DNA of 64,000 nt from contig JAUPFP010000001.1 of assembly GCA_036925085.1 (NCBI GenBank), positions 15,476,842-15,540,841 on the forward strand. Reading direction: 5' to 3'. Shown piece by piece: positions 1 through 11,770 of the stretch. The position numbers were made by a program, and so were the translations under genes. Position 1 is the stretch's first letter, and each line of letters opens with the position of its first letter. The stretch is from Brachycybe producta (Eukaryota; Arthropoda; Diplopoda; Playtdesmida; Andrognathidae). The notes below the pieces were generated by a model. It made no database searches, had not been told where the DNA came from, and saw only the letters and a program-made list of their open reading frames with translations.

Positions 1-1500
1 CCCCTTGGATACGGCAACTTCCGATACCAGTTACAAAGTATTCTTTTTGTTCCTTTACCGGAGCAGCTACTCCTATTTTTGCTAACTCCTGTTTCCTTAA
101 GGGCTTAGTTCCGACATCCTCCCGGAATGTCTCGACGGCCCCACTTTGCAGTGGCTTCTTGAGTTGACCTCCCCTTAGATGGTGCAACTTTCAATTCCAA
201 CTGCAATTTCCTCGCAATGTCAGTCTTATTGAGACTTCTTGTCGGGCTACACCTCGGCTTCTCTTTTGTATCTTTGCAGCCGCCGTATGTCGGTCCTATT
301 GGCACAGGTCTTTGGCTTCCCCTATAGATCCTCTTGTCGAACATCGATGCACATAATGCAGGGTAGCTCGGAGACTTCCTTTTGTTGCCGAATTGCAGCT
401 TGGACTCTTTGATGACTCCAAGTTGACTTTGTTCCTTCTATTATCCTCTTCCTTGGTTGTTTCGGCTTTGGGTGTCACTACTTTGGGGCTGAGTGGCGCC
501 CTTGTTAGTTTAAAGCCTTCTTTTGTACGTACGTACCCTGTGTAACGCCGTTTATGTGGACAGACCATTTTTATACCATTCGGTAAGATGTGAATTGCAT
601 CAACGTTAATGGTATCAGAAAATTCTGTTGCCGTCATTGCCAATGGTTTGTCAACTCTGCTTACAGGTGTCGGTGTAGCTGCAGCAACGCTCCTTCCTTG
701 TTCCGGTTTTGTCTTGTAGGATTTGGGCAGTCACGTCCCATGTGGCCCACCTCCCAACATTGGTCGCAGATAAGTGGCTCCTGGGGTTTATTCCAAGGAG
801 TTCTCTTGTCTGTTTTGATTTCCTGGTTTGTCTGTTTCGGTCTTTGGTTGTCGGCCTTTTCAGGTGGGTTCGACTTCTTGTCTTGTCCGTTTGATGCCTT
901 TGGTTGACCCTGATGGTTTGCTTGACTTCCTTATTTCGACTGGCTTGCGCCCATTTTGGTCGTAGGTCCAGCCCGATGTCTTATAAACCAACTTCTTTTC
1001 ATTCACGAGTTCACCTTCAGTTTGAGTAGTGAAGCGAATGAACTCATGGAATCGATCTTTTGGTGCCCCATATGGTTGTTTTCGAAGTGCTGGCTTTCAG
1101 CATAAACCCAAAATGTTTCGTGGTCTTGCTAACGCCTCTCAATCAATTTTCGATTCATGGAGACGTTTTGGTCCAGTAGGAGAAATTTGGCTATGATTCC
1201 CTCCATAATCGACCAAGTGATTTCTTCATCTTCATAAGCAGAGCGGAAGTGTGCGAGCCATTTGATTGCACGTTTCTGTAAGAGCCCTGTGAAGTGACTG
1301 CATCACTGCAGGGAGTTCCAGTTATGTGCGATAGCAATGTCTTCTAATTCTTCCACGTAGAGGAGAGGATGTTCTCGTCGAATTCGTATTTCGGGAATCC
1401 CTGTAGTGAATGTAGCGTAATCTCATGTTATGGAGTAGGTCCTAGGTCCAGTGTCCATGTCCTTGTTCCATCTGGACCAGGCTTGCGCCTGGGTTCAATC
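1..1500 (-). mobile_element. LTR-retrotransposon gag fossil (Gypsy-type)
   Basis: On the minus strand, at about 720-790, a CCHC zinc knuckle reads CDQCWEVGHMGRDC (C-x2-C-x4-H-x4-C), the RNA-binding motif of Gag nucleocapsid. Lysine-rich low-complexity protein lies on the low-coordinate side. On the high-coordinate side, up to about 1400, is capsid-like sequence. No LTR is recognised for it in the window and it continues past the left edge. It is an old, broken fossil with several breaks. It lies antisense to VPS18. Assignment to Gypsy rather than another LTR superfamily is by analogy with the other gag fossils here. Confidence 0.6.
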
Positions 1501-1537
1501 GATTCCTTTTCGCTTGTTGAACATATGTATATATGTA

Positions 1538-1540
<3 letters not shown>

Positions 1541-1578
<38 letters not shown>
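1541..1578. repeat. (AT)n microsatellite
   Basis: A pure alternating AT run. Open frames across it are only tyrosine/isoleucine repeats and are not coding. Confidence 0.95.
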
Positions 1579-1582
<4 letters not shown>

Positions 1583-1659
1583 GGTTTATCCTCAATGCAA
1601 TCAGTGCCATTGTCACTATTGGCCGAAGATTGGCTGACCGTGTCCATTTTAATGCCGCT

Positions 1660-1830
1660 GCTGTATTATCCCAATGGGCCACCATACAGTGTTCAAACAC
1701 GTTGAGTGTATAAAATACAACAGTACACGAGTATTTACCCCAATGGGCCACCATACAAAATGCAAGTTAGTTTATAAGGTCCAAAAAACAGGTATATTTA
1801 CCCTAATGAGCAGCTACCATAAAATAGTGT
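1660..1830. repeat. Degenerate minisatellite, unit about 70 bp
   Basis: The phrase CCAATGGGCCACCATAC occurs at about 1670 and 1740, with a decayed third copy (CCTAATGAGCAGCTACCAT) at about 1802. Spacing is about 65-70 bp. Confidence 0.6.
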
Positions 1831-2161
1831 AACAAGTTTAGCAAAGTTACACTAAACCAGTCAGCTTGAAAGGTGCTCACCAGGCCACTGTAAAACATTT
1901 ATATAGGCACCAAGCACTGAAGGGAACACTAGAAAAAAATGTCAGGTTAGCATATTGACACATGTGCATTTGGAGTGCTGTAAATTTCAAAAGCAAACAT
2001 GATGTCACATGACCACCACAGTACATGGTATATTTTGACAGTGATATGTTTTAAAGTAAACTGTATAGTAAAAAATTAAAAAATATCCTCTGCTCAGTTT
2101 GATCATTTTCAAACTGACATAAAAAGCTTACTTTGAAACATATCAACATGAAAATACAATA

Positions 2162-2250
2162 CATTACACGGAATGTATGTCCATTTCACAAAGTGGATCA
2201 ACTTATGCTGCAATAAAAATTTGAGAAATGGACATACGTTTCGTATAATG
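2162..2250. repeat. Imperfect inverted repeat (foldback)
   Basis: Arms of 26 bp at 2162-2187 and 2225-2250 are reverse complements with about four mismatches and a loop of about 37 bp. This could be the relic of a small MITE. No protein-coding content is seen nearby. Confidence 0.6.
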
Positions 2251-2259
2251 CACAATTAC

Positions 2260-4010
2260 GCAAAATGAATGCAACATATACACTACACGTAGCAGTTACA
2301 AATGCATTATTAGCACAATTTTGTACAAAATTAAGTTTAACGAAATTCATATATTTAAATTAAGGGATATTGTTTTCGTTTCTATTTCGTACTTTGATTT
2401 GACAAAGCAACCCTAAAAAACCAAAAAATGACGATTTGTGTGGTCATTTTTGACTAATTAATTGCTGCTAAACAAAGATTTGTTAACCTTTATTGTTGTC
2501 TGCACTTATTAGTCTCATGTTAATCGGAAGCTCACCGTATAGGGGTGGTTATTCCTTTAGAAACCACATAGTTTTCCATCAAAGCCATGGAAAAATGGCG
2601 TTGCAATCTAACTGCTAAAATGGGGTACGATGCTTGTGAACATGTGCGGGTATTTCATTTTATACGCATTCAAAATTCTCCAAATAATTTTATCGCTAGC
2701 CATTACCCAGCTGCCAAAAATAATTTCTGAGTCAGTTGCAGTCGAAAAAATGTTCTATATAACTTTACTTTTATGTAGTGGACATCATTCCTCATTGGGA
2801 ACGAGAAACTAAACAGGATTTATTTTTTATTCACAATAATTTTAAATTATTGGAACTTTAAAATTGAAATTTAGTCCAGTATCTTAAGAAATCAATTACT
2901 TTTTAATTTATTAAAGTTTTTATTTTTTTTGCAACTACTCGCCACAGATCAGCCGAATATCCAACAAATTATAGCCCAGCCGAACACCACCGGAGAAAAT
3001 GCGGCTAAGTCTGACTTCTGCCAAATTTTCTTAGAAACTTGATCATAAAAAATATGGCTGAGGTGATCTATGGTTAATGCTGTGCTCCACAGACATTACT
3101 AAAAAAATTCAAATTGTTATCAAAACTAGAATGGTAAATGATTATGTTAACATTCTTTCATGACAATATCTTAGAAAATAAACATTTTATAAGTCTGAAA
3201 GGGACAAGTTTTTAGTGTTTCCATTGACATTTCATGAAAAACTATTTTCAAACTGATCAAAAGTTTGTTTTGCCAGACATCATTATGAAAAACTTTTAAG
3301 CAGTATCACCAACTTCTAGTTTCTAAAAACACTGAATTTTTTTCATAATGTTGTTTCTACTGAAAAACGTTCGTCCAAAAAGTTTGTGAAAACCATGGTT
3401 GGGGGAAGAGATGTAATGTAGAACATAAATAGCCACACAAGTGCACCATCTGGAAGGCCAAAAACAAAATAGATATTTATAAAGTCACCTAAACAATTTT
3501 TTTGCAACAACCATTAGTTGAAAAAATCTTTGAAATTGATATAAAAAGTTGACTTTTAGAGATGTCCTCATGAAAATACTTTTTCTCAACTTTTGTACTA
3601 CTTCGATGCCACCGACCATGATGAGGCCTAATAATGAGGCATGTGGACACACCATTAATTCTATAACTATTCATTCTTGTAACATTTGTTTCAATGCAAG
3701 GATGAATAGTGTTTATAATATGAAACTACATTGTCTTTATGTTTGGTAACTAATCTTTCTATGGACAGGCTGGAGACAAGAAAACATGCAGATCCCTTAT
3801 GGAGCACTGAGTCAAGATAAAAGATGATTAAGAAAGAAGATGACGACCAGAAGTGAAAGGTAACCATCCTTCTGAGAGATTACACCCCTACTCAGGAGGA
3901 AGACTACAATCCATCACCATCCGTCTACTTTGGTAACTCAAATCGTTCTCGTGTGGCTACCACGCGATCGAGGGACGAAATGAGCTACAGAAACAGTTGT
4001 CACAGCAATG
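2260..4010. other. AT-rich stretch without recognised feature
   Basis: No exon, transposase, RT or RNA gene could be recognised on either strand. It is presumably VPS18 intron or upstream DNA, with only short chance ORFs. Confidence 0.5.
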
Positions 4011-4014
4011 CTCT

Positions 4015-4700
4015 TAATTTAGCCTACCCACCCTTATAAAATGTGTATTTTAATGTTTCCCACCTAGTATATAGCCTACCCGCCCTTAATTTAGCTTACC
4101 CGCCTTATTAAAATGTGTTTTTTTATTTTTTTCCACCTTGTAAATAGCCTACCTGCTCTATTAAAATGTTTTTTAATATTTCTCACCCTGTAAATTGCTT
4201 ACCCGCCCTATTAAAATGTGTTTTTAATGTTTCCCACCCTGTTAATAGCCTACCCACCCTGAATTTAGCCTACCCACCTTATTAAAATGTGTTTTAAATG
4301 TTTGCCACCCTGTATATTACTATATAGCCTACCCGCCCTTAATTTACCCTAAATGCCCTATTAAAATGTTTCACACAATGTAAATAGCCTACCAGCACTA
4401 TTAAAATGTGTTTTTTAATGTTTACCACCATATATATAGCCTACCAGCCCTAAACTTACCCTACCCGCCCTATTAAAATGTGTTTTTTAATGTTTCCCAC
4501 TTTGTAAATAGCCTACCCACCCTTAATTTAGCCTAGCCACCCTATTAAAATCTGTTTTTAATGTTTACCACCCTGTAAATAGCCTACCTGCCATATTAAA
4601 ATGTGTTTAATGTTTCACACCGCCAGCCTGCCCTTAATTTAGCCTACACGCCCAATTAAAATGTTGTTTTGTTTTTTCCACGCTGTATATAGTCTACCCG
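4015..4700. repeat. Minisatellite array, units about 50-90 bp
   Basis: About ten degenerate tandem units, each containing AGCCTACCCGCCC, then a TATTAAAATGTGTTTTTAAT-like segment, then CCCACCCTGTAAAT. Unit length varies because some copies carry an extra half unit. Nothing coding is seen. Confidence 0.85.
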
Positions 4701-5032
4701 CCCTCTAAGAAGACTTTAAAAATATACAGGCAAGTGGGGGCCACACGGTTAAATGTTATCATTGGGCCTACTTCCTCCATCATTTCCGTTATGAACGGAA
4801 GTTGATGGAGGGACACGATGCTTAATGAAAAGAGCAGCACAAGGTTCAAACGAAAAGGTGGTGCATACATTAAGAGACTATATTGCAAACTTACTTCGAA
4901 AAAACTCGACACAGCCTTAGCATCGTTGTTCTATTGAGTCCATAGAACCGATGTTAAAGAAAAAATATTAATTTTTAAATTAGTTTATTTTTCATATTTA
5001 AAGTTGTCCAATTTTGATTTTTCGAAGTCCAA

Positions 5033-5823
5033 TGTGCACCTTAAATATATGGGATAGAATGGGAGCAAAACTAAAACTCCTGTGTCGTCTGCTAGGCACC
5101 GGTTTGGCTGCCAGGCAGATGACAAAATGGCCAGCAAGGGTCACTGTCCTCCCTCAGGTGGAGCAGCCTGGGGGTGATATATAATGGCGGCGGCCATTAT
5201 TATCTGTACAGTGGAAAGTAAACCCTTATGCTTGGTGCATGTAAATTTTGAGCACTCCATCATTATTTCATCAGGTGGCCAAGATGGCCACCATCTCATC
5301 TTTTTATGTGGAGGTGACTGACCTCTCCTCCTGGCTGGATTAGCCAGGAGACTCGTTTCTTGACTTCATCTTAAGGCTCTAGTGAGTTTTTATTTAATTT
5401 ATTTACTGAATAAATATCAACGTTATTTTTCACTCCATACCACTGTGTCCATGTCCAATTATTTATTCGTACACACAATTACTGGGGAAGTAACCGCGGG
5501 GAGGGTGGGGGTTCCGGTGTGGGGGAACACCGTCATTCACCACCGTGACTGTCCATCATGTTTTCCGGCATGTTGGCCTGTTCTTCGCGCGCGGTTCCAC
5601 GGTAGGATTTATTGGGAATCTACCGTGGATTCTCCATCTTGTTCGGTGGCCTTTCATCCGTCGACTTGCGGTGTGGGAGTCGACCTCCAACCGGCACTAC
5701 CCGCGGGCACAGACGGGTGCAAGAGGGCTGGTTAGCACTTCGACCCGTCCCAAGGAGGTCAAGTGACGGTAAGTAATTCAAATTTACCGTGGGTCATTGT
5801 AGCGACCAAGTCGGGTCGTTACA
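5033..5823 (+). mobile_element. Solo LTR of the element-B family
   Basis: It resembles the LTR at 33770-34536 read in the opposite direction: shared GTCGTCTGCTAGGCACC, AAAATGGCCAGCAAGGGTCA, a TATATAATGG box and the terminal GGGTCGTTACA. It begins TGTG and ends TACA. No internal region is attached, so it looks like a solo LTR. A target duplication is not evident, and the 5' end is less certain than the 3' end. It is one of the few LTRs lying in the VPS18 sense orientation. Confidence 0.7.
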
Positions 5824-5986
5824 ACCTTAGACTATTACTTTACTAAAGACGTCGGGTACAGCTGCTGACAGGTCATTGCCCTTTTAATTGCTACTTCAAA
5901 TGCTTTCGGCTCACAAATACAAATGGCCAGTGTCCATGTGAGGCAGATGATCCTGACAATGTTGATCAAATCTTGTAACATTGCTT

Positions 5987-6150
5987 GCTTCCAGAGACAG
6001 TGACTGCTCGCTTCCAGAGACAGTGACTGCTCGCTTCCAGAGACAGTGACTGCTCGCTTCCAGAGACAGTGACTGCTCGCTTCCAGAGACAGTGACTGCT
6101 CGCTTCCAGAGACAGTGACTGCTCACTTCCAGAGACAGTGACTGCTCGCA
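5987..6150. repeat. Minisatellite, 23-bp unit, about 7 copies
   Basis: Near-perfect tandem copies of a 23-bp unit containing TTCCAGAGACAGTGACTGC. High identity between units suggests recent expansion. Because 23 is not a multiple of three, apparent peptide repeats here are meaningless. Confidence 0.95.
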
Positions 6151-6154
6151 ATCA

Positions 6155-7300
6155 TCTAGTTGTGGCAGTCAATAATGCTGGCTGGGACCAAAATGTGCTG
6201 TGGTCAGTTTCTGTTCGAGAACTTTTAAAGGTAGACCTGTTACAGTCATTTCGGTCTTTTGCAGCAAGTCGTTTTTCGCTATACAGTACATGAGGAACCC
6301 AGGAGCACATCTGCAAGTAGTACTGCTAAGGAAGAGTATAGCACAGAGGAAACTGACTAAATTTAAACTTCCTATGCTAGGAGTGTATATGTTGTAATAC
6401 TAGTTTGCAACATGCAGTGCAGACAACAAAACTAATGTGAATATTAGTTGAGAGATGGGTGTCATTTCATCATATCTCTCAGCTGGGAAATAACATTCAT
6501 TGGGAATACTTTGGGAATACTTCTTTAAGAGACAACCTGGGTGCCATCATGGCTACTTTTTGGCTGTCGGGTTGCCCAGTTGATGGATACTGGTTTGATG
6601 GGTGTGCCCATGGGCATGGGTGACCTAAAGCCTAACGGCAGGTGGGCCGGAGTCATATTTTATACACACTGCACACTAGTAAACACACACACATTTATTA
6701 CAACAATTATGAATTATTTGTGGTTTATTATAATTTTAATATATGTGGTACAAGAGCCAGTCGTGACGTTTGAATACTATTTAGATCAACCAATAATAAT
6801 GTTTTTTCAATAAAACAATGGTTAGATGATAATGTATGCTTACCATATTTTGGTAATTAGGGTTCTAGCCTCTAACCAGCTCTTTTTTATTAGAAAAAGC
6901 ATGATTGCATTTTTTCTAAAGTTTATTTTGAAAGATATTAGAATCAAAATACTCTTGAAGTAATTGAGCTACTCTTCGTAGTTTTTCTGGAAAAATCAAC
7001 TCACGTTTGAGTTGTGTAAAGATACAAACAAAAATCATATCTTCTGATAAGTTTTAATATCTGAAAACTAAAAATCTGGTAAGTTTCTAACTGCCATAAA
7101 AAGTTAATTTTTTTAAATATCGAAAAAATAAATAACTTTGACGTGATCGCTTGCTCTTCTAGTTTATACAAAACATTACCAGTACTGCTAGGATATTTAT
7201 GCAATATAACTCAAAGGTTAGAACTATTTTCTGCTGTGCCACAATTATGGTATGAGTTATTAGAAGTTATATGGGTGTTTTAGGTAAGAAGAGAGGAGGG
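6155..7300. other. Intergenic/intronic stretch, nothing recognised
   Basis: A short GC-richer patch at about 6540-6660 resembles repeat DNA but could not be assigned. The remainder is AT-rich with no recognisable exon. Confidence 0.4.
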
Positions 7301-8580
7301 GATTATGGGTGGGAAGAGAGATCTTAAAGATACTTCGCAATTACACTTGCCAATCGTCTGCTGGCCCCTACTGTCTTATGACAGACAGTTTAACTTGTGT
7401 GAAAGCCCATGTCACAATACTCACTATGCGAAATACTGAGTTAAATGGAGACACTTCCCACTTTTTTAAGCACACCAACAAGTTTCACAAAACATTGGTT
7501 TATTTTTAGAGAAATTATCTGTGACTTGTTGCATTTTGAAAAATATGAACAAAACATTTTGTTTGCAACAGATAGGGAGCAAGGAACTGTAAAAACAGTA
7601 AAAACATATCTCCCACATGCTGAGACAAATCTCGTCTTTTGCCAAAATCATAGTTTGTGAGACATAACATTTTGGCTCAAGAAAAAAAGGATAAAAGGAT
7701 AACATCTCTGGCTACACAAGCCATGTTAGAGATCTTTTGCTTTGTGAAACACCTGAAGCATTTGACGAGTTATATGAGATTTTCTCAAGATAATGGTCAG
7801 AATCATTTGTTGGTTATGCTGATGACCATTTACAAAAATACCTGCAGAAGCATGCAATTGCAGCAGTTACAAAGAGATCTGCTGTGTTTCATTTAAAAAC
7901 TTCTACAACAAATGCAAGTGAAAGTATGCATGCCTTTGTAAAAAGCTATCAAGGCAATGAAGAACTCCCAGTTGATGTCCAGGTTTTGACTTTGTTTTTT
8001 TGGAAAACATATTTTTAACAAATTTAATCGTGCATATACGAATAAAGGAATCTGGCATGTGAAGGAGCAATTCCAAAGAAAGGCCATGGAATTAGAAATG
8101 CCTAGTATAAAGCTTTAACAGAAGTAAAACGAGATGTCAACCCCAATGTTAACAAAGAAAAAAAAACAAAGCTGCAATATGTCACAGAAATGTATTGCTC
8201 GAATGTGTGTAGAGCAAGGAAGGGTATCACTTGATGTAGCCCATCATGTATATGTTGGCAGTCCATTCCAGGACAATGTTGTGGCTGTCAACATGAGAGA
8301 TAAACAACCATGTAAAGTACATAGAAGTTTTTGCTTTCATGTACTGGCTGTAAAAGCATATTCTGGTTCGGAACTTGGTTCCAACACCAATAAATATCAC
8401 CTTTCAGAACTCATGAAAATGAGGCCCAAGTCTGGAAGGAAGAAGCGAAGACCAAGTGATTTTGACTATACTGTGTATGAAGCAAATGATTCAGTGCTTG
8501 CACAGGCAATAAGGAAACATTCATGCCAATTTTCGGAACTTCATGTGAAGAATCTGTGGATCATAAAAAACAAAAGATAG
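7300..8580 (+). pseudogene. Decayed Mutator-like (MULE) transposase
   Basis: On the + strand around 7565-7680 the frame reads TDREQGTVKTVKTYLPHAET followed by an NLVFCQNHS-like stretch, the pattern after the second catalytic Asp of MULE transposases. Near 8310-8350, CFHVLAV with upstream cysteine resembles a SWIM-type zinc motif (CxC...CxH), common at MULE C-termini. The 8134-8580 frame is open for 148 codons and lysine/arginine-rich near its end. The frame between the two motifs is broken by stops and shifts, so this is a pseudogene. Terminal inverted repeats were not found. The MULE family call is inference from motifs; a hAT or other DDE origin is less likely. Confidence 0.5.
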
Positions 8581-8691
8581 CTTCATTTACTTTCTCTACA
8601 GCATCCCTTGACATTGATGACATGGGGTTATCTTTTATTTTGGTGCATGGATGCCCAAGCACTTTAGAAATAAGTGAGCTACCTAGCAAAG

Positions 8692-9471
8692 TGTAACGTC
8701 TCGCCGGACCGTTATAATACGCGGTAAATGAAACTTCAAAAATGCTCGCACTTACTGGTAACAGAGCTCCGACGACGGGGACGGGAACGTACCCGCAGCT
8801 GCCTCTCCTCACGATGCACCCCTTGGGTGGTGTCGACGTGGAGCTTCCCTCGACGGTGACACGACAGTGGCACGCCGCCTCGCCGAGAATATCGCAGTGA
8901 AACTCCTGTTTCACCGCGAGCCGACACGATTTACCGGCCGAAAGAGGTCGGAAAAGACGGTGGAGTTGACCCAAACCGGCAACCCACCCTCCCACGATAA
9001 ACCCCCAAGACAATACACGACACAAAGTATAAAATGACGAATAAGTGTTTTAATTTACACTTCGGTGATAAACGGTGGCAGTAATATGTACAAGAAGGGG
9101 CTGGTCCGTTTGACCAGCCCACAAGCACTTTATACAAATAAAGGCCAACAGGCCAAATGCAAAATAGAGATGAAGATGCTGGACAGTGGAGGTCTCCTTG
9201 ACCTCCACCCACAGGTCTAGTCAAGTCAGCCGCCTACAACCCACTGCCCAGATCCTGTGGTTGACTAGGCCACAGGACACCTCCAGGCAACTCCACCTGG
9301 AGGGGACAGAGGTCACATCTGACCTCTCACCCATAGACTTCATGGTGAGAGGTCTGCTGGCACCAAAATGGCATCCAACCTAACAGCCTACTGTAGCTGT
9401 CAGGCAGACCACCATATGGAAATTCGTCTACTCAATCAAAATTTAAAAATTGAGCAGACCAGGTTGCCACA
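8692..9471 (-). repeat. 3' LTR of element A1 (780 bp)
   Basis: It has TG...CA ends and the same length and sequence class as the LTRs at 30893-31670 and 59284-60065. It includes GGGCTGGTCCGTTTGACCAG and a polyadenylation-like AATAAA on the minus strand near the R/U5 area. Confidence 0.8.
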
Positions 9472-9796
9472 ATCCTCTCAACTTCCCTGTTCCGTCTCGG
9501 GAACAGGTCAGTCGAGCCAGCCAGGATTGCTCCCCGAACCAGACCTTCTTAGGTTCCGGATGGCTTTTCTGGCGGTGTCGCGAAATTGGAGCCCATCCAC
9601 TCCGCAGCCCACCGACGTACCCACCACAGGCACATCTGGGTGTTACGCCACCCAAAACCAGTGTCGAAGACCGTCCCCTAAGACGGCTTTCCTCCAGGGC
9701 TCGAAATTCCTCGAAAGGAATATCCTGGAGTTGCGGACGTGTGCGAAGCGTCCGACTTGTTAGGAGGTCCACCAGGGCAACCGCGGGCTCGGTCTC

Positions 9797-11770
9797 TCAC
9801 CCTGGTAGAGGCTCAGTAATGAACTGTCCAGCCATACCTCCTAGGTCGCATCCCAGCAAACGTTGGATGAATGGGGCTGCATGCCGGGCTAGACGAACTA
9901 TCCCGGCATCTAGTCCCACCACATCCAGAATTGCAAATGTTTGCTGGACCGGGTTCACGACCATTACTACCGGAAAACCTCCACAACCAAACGCCACCAC
10001 ATGGCGCATGTTGTACGGCGGTAGCCTTGCTACCCACGGCTCTGGAATTGGCTCATCCAGACGGTAGTAGCCGTGGTATTGGCAACCCTCCATTCCCGGC
10101 TGGTCCTGCCAAAGACCAAGTCGGTTATTCAGATACACCTCTGCATCTGAATACGGGGGCGCATTGCCCCCGTATTCAGATGCAGAGGTGTATCTGACGT
10201 CGTCCCTCAGCCTCAGGCCTAGGGAGGTTGAAGTTTCTGGTCCTAGGGTATCAAATACCCTGCCGCCATGGACCGGAGTGAAGGGTGTACCCCCACTGGG
10301 GGTCACGGGGTCATGTCTGGTGGGAACACTGATTCCTGCCACCGAGGTTCCTTCGCCCTTAGGTGAGGGCAAAGTCACACGGTGCAGGGTTCCCACTGCT
10401 TGAACCCACAGGTTCGAGACCGCATCCACCTTTGGGGAGGATGGAGGCGGGCCGACCAAAACATCGCACATCGACCTACCATCCATCCACGCCGCCTCAA
10501 TGGAATGGGTATGGACCGGTTGACTCCCGGCCGGCGTGCTTGCCTGAGCATGCCGGGACTCCTCCTTTTCCGCCACAACGCCTCCATTTTCGGCTCCCTG
10601 GCGCCTACTACTGGAGGGTGTCGGACTCCCCTTCCTCTCACGCTTGGACTTTTTAAGGTCCTTTTTCTTTTTCTTTTTCTTCCCGTGAGAGGAAGGTTGA
10701 CCACGCATCGTGTCAGACTTAACTGACCCCGACGACTTACTTTTCTGATCAGGCTTAGGCGGGTGGTTAGCCCCCTTCGCCTTTTCGGACTCCTTCGAAG
10801 GTTTTTCGGCCGGAGCCGTACTCTTATTCGTAGAAGTGCCCTTAGCCGAAGCGACAGTCGAGGATAACTGTCCGGAGACAAATCTTCCTCGACCATCCCG
10901 AAGGAGAGACTTCTCCTTCGGTGCAAGAGTCGGCTGACTCTTGCCACCAGTAGCTTTGGCTTCCGCACCATGGGCTGGTGCACTGGAAGCCTGCATCGCC
11001 TCCCTCTCGGCGATTCGCTTCTGGCCATTGGTGGTCGTGGCACTCGCAATAGGCGGGACGCCACGACCGACAGGAGGTTCCCCTGTTTTGAGCGTGCTCC
11101 GGGCGGGTATTCCCTGCAGGGGAGGGAACTCCGCAGCCCGGTGCTCAAACTCCTGTCGCTCACTTGCACCAACCGCACAAGCGATCTGTCGGTGCAAGCT
11201 CGCTGTTTGAGCTTGAAGCCGTTTGAGCTTGTCCTCCAAGCTCTCGGGCTTCCGAGGTTTGAAGGCCTTTCCTCGACCCGAGGACCTGGCCTTCTTGCCC
11301 CGTGAGCTTTCAGCCACTGGTGGGGTGTGAGGGCAGGACCTTTTTTGTCCCTTACCACCACCACCACCACTCACAGATTTCCCTGTTTTACCGGGAGCGG
11401 GTACTGGAGGCTGAGTAGCCTTCTTCTCCGCTTGCCGGTGCCTCTTCGGGTTTTCCAACTGCCAGCCGGAGGGACCAGCTACTGCCTCGGGCGGACCCGA
11501 TACAGCAGCCGGCTTCTCTGGCCAAGCAGCCCCTGGACAACCATCAGGGCGGGCGAGAGTCTCAGCTCGAAGCCCCACAGCAGGCGTGAACTTCTTCAAC
11601 GCCTCCTCCTTAGCTTTAAGCATTGCCTCTCTCTCTGCGAGAGCCTTGGCTCTAGCAGTGATCTGTGCGGCTCCGGACTTTTTCTTGCGCTTCTTTGCGC
11701 CGTCCTTCTTCGCCTGCACGGTCGGAATCTCCCCGATAAAGAATCGACGGTCCCCGACCAGGAAGCCACC
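9797..11770 (-). CDS. Lysine/serine-rich 3' ORF of the A-family LTR element (fossil)
   Basis: A frame of about 650 codons lies directly upstream of the 3' LTR, the position an env gene would take. No signal peptide, membrane segment or glycoprotein pattern is seen. The N-terminal two thirds is basic and low complexity (many K, R, S, P, with KKRKKK, GKKKKKKK and GSSRGKK-like clusters). The last 150 residues look globular, with aromatic and hydrophobic residues: PPYSDAEVYLNNRLG, GCQYHGYYRLDEP, FPVVMVVNPVQQ and DLGGMAGQFITEPLPG. The same ORF recurs at 60435-62885 and, decayed, at 38173-41880. I do not recognise the domain. It could be an accessory protein or an unusual Gag. Confidence 0.6.
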   Translation of the reverse strand, partial: GGFLVGDRRFFIGEIPTVQAKKDGAKKRKKKSGAAQITARAKALAEREAMLKAKEEALKKFTPAVGLRAETLARPDGCPGAAWPEKPAAVSGPPEAVAGPSGWQLENPKRHRQAEKKATQPPVPAPGKTGKSVSGGGGGKGQKRSCPHTPPVAESSRGKKARSSGRGKAFKPRKPESLEDKLKRLQAQTASLHRQIACAVGASERQEFEHRAAEFPPLQGIPARSTLKTGEPPVGRGVPPIASATTTNGQKRIAEREAMQASSAPAHGAEAKATGGKSQPTLAPKEKSLLRDGRGRFVSGQLSSTVASAKGTSTNKSTAPAEKPSKESEKAKGANHPPKPDQKSKSSGSVKSDTMRGQPSSHGKKKKKKKDLKKSKRERKGSPTPSSSRRQGAENGGVVAEKEESRHAQASTPAGSQPVHTHSIEAAWMDGRSMCDVLVGPPPSSPKVDAVSNLWVQAVGTLHRVTLPSPKGEGTSVAGISVPTRHDPVTPSGGTPFTPVHGGRVFDTLGPETSTSLGLRLRDDVRYTSASEYGGNAPPYSDAEVYLNNRLGLWQDQPGMEGCQYHGYYRLDEPIPEPWVARLPPYNMRHVVAFGCGGFPVVMVVNPVQQTFAILDVVGLDAGIVRLARHAAPFIQRLLGCDLGGMAGQFITEPLPG

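Larger units (their letters stand above)
8692..11770 (-). mobile_element. Gypsy-type LTR element A1, 3' part (fossil)
   Basis: Minus-strand order: a long 3' ORF (about 9797-11770), a purine-rich tract just inside the LTR (complement of ATCCTCTCAACTTCCCT at 9472), then a 3' LTR at 8692-9471 running TGTGGCAACC...GTTACA on its own strand. The 5' part, including gag, pol and the 5' LTR, is absent, so the copy is truncated. A second copy is at 59284-64000, alike at roughly nine bases in ten by eye. The element abuts another fossil at about 11771. It is of moderate age and lies antisense to VPS18. Confidence 0.75.

Noticed and set aside
5911-6151. Repeat protein with SGSEQSLSLEA units
   Set aside because: A 23-bp tandem repeat read in rotating frames. 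Not coding.
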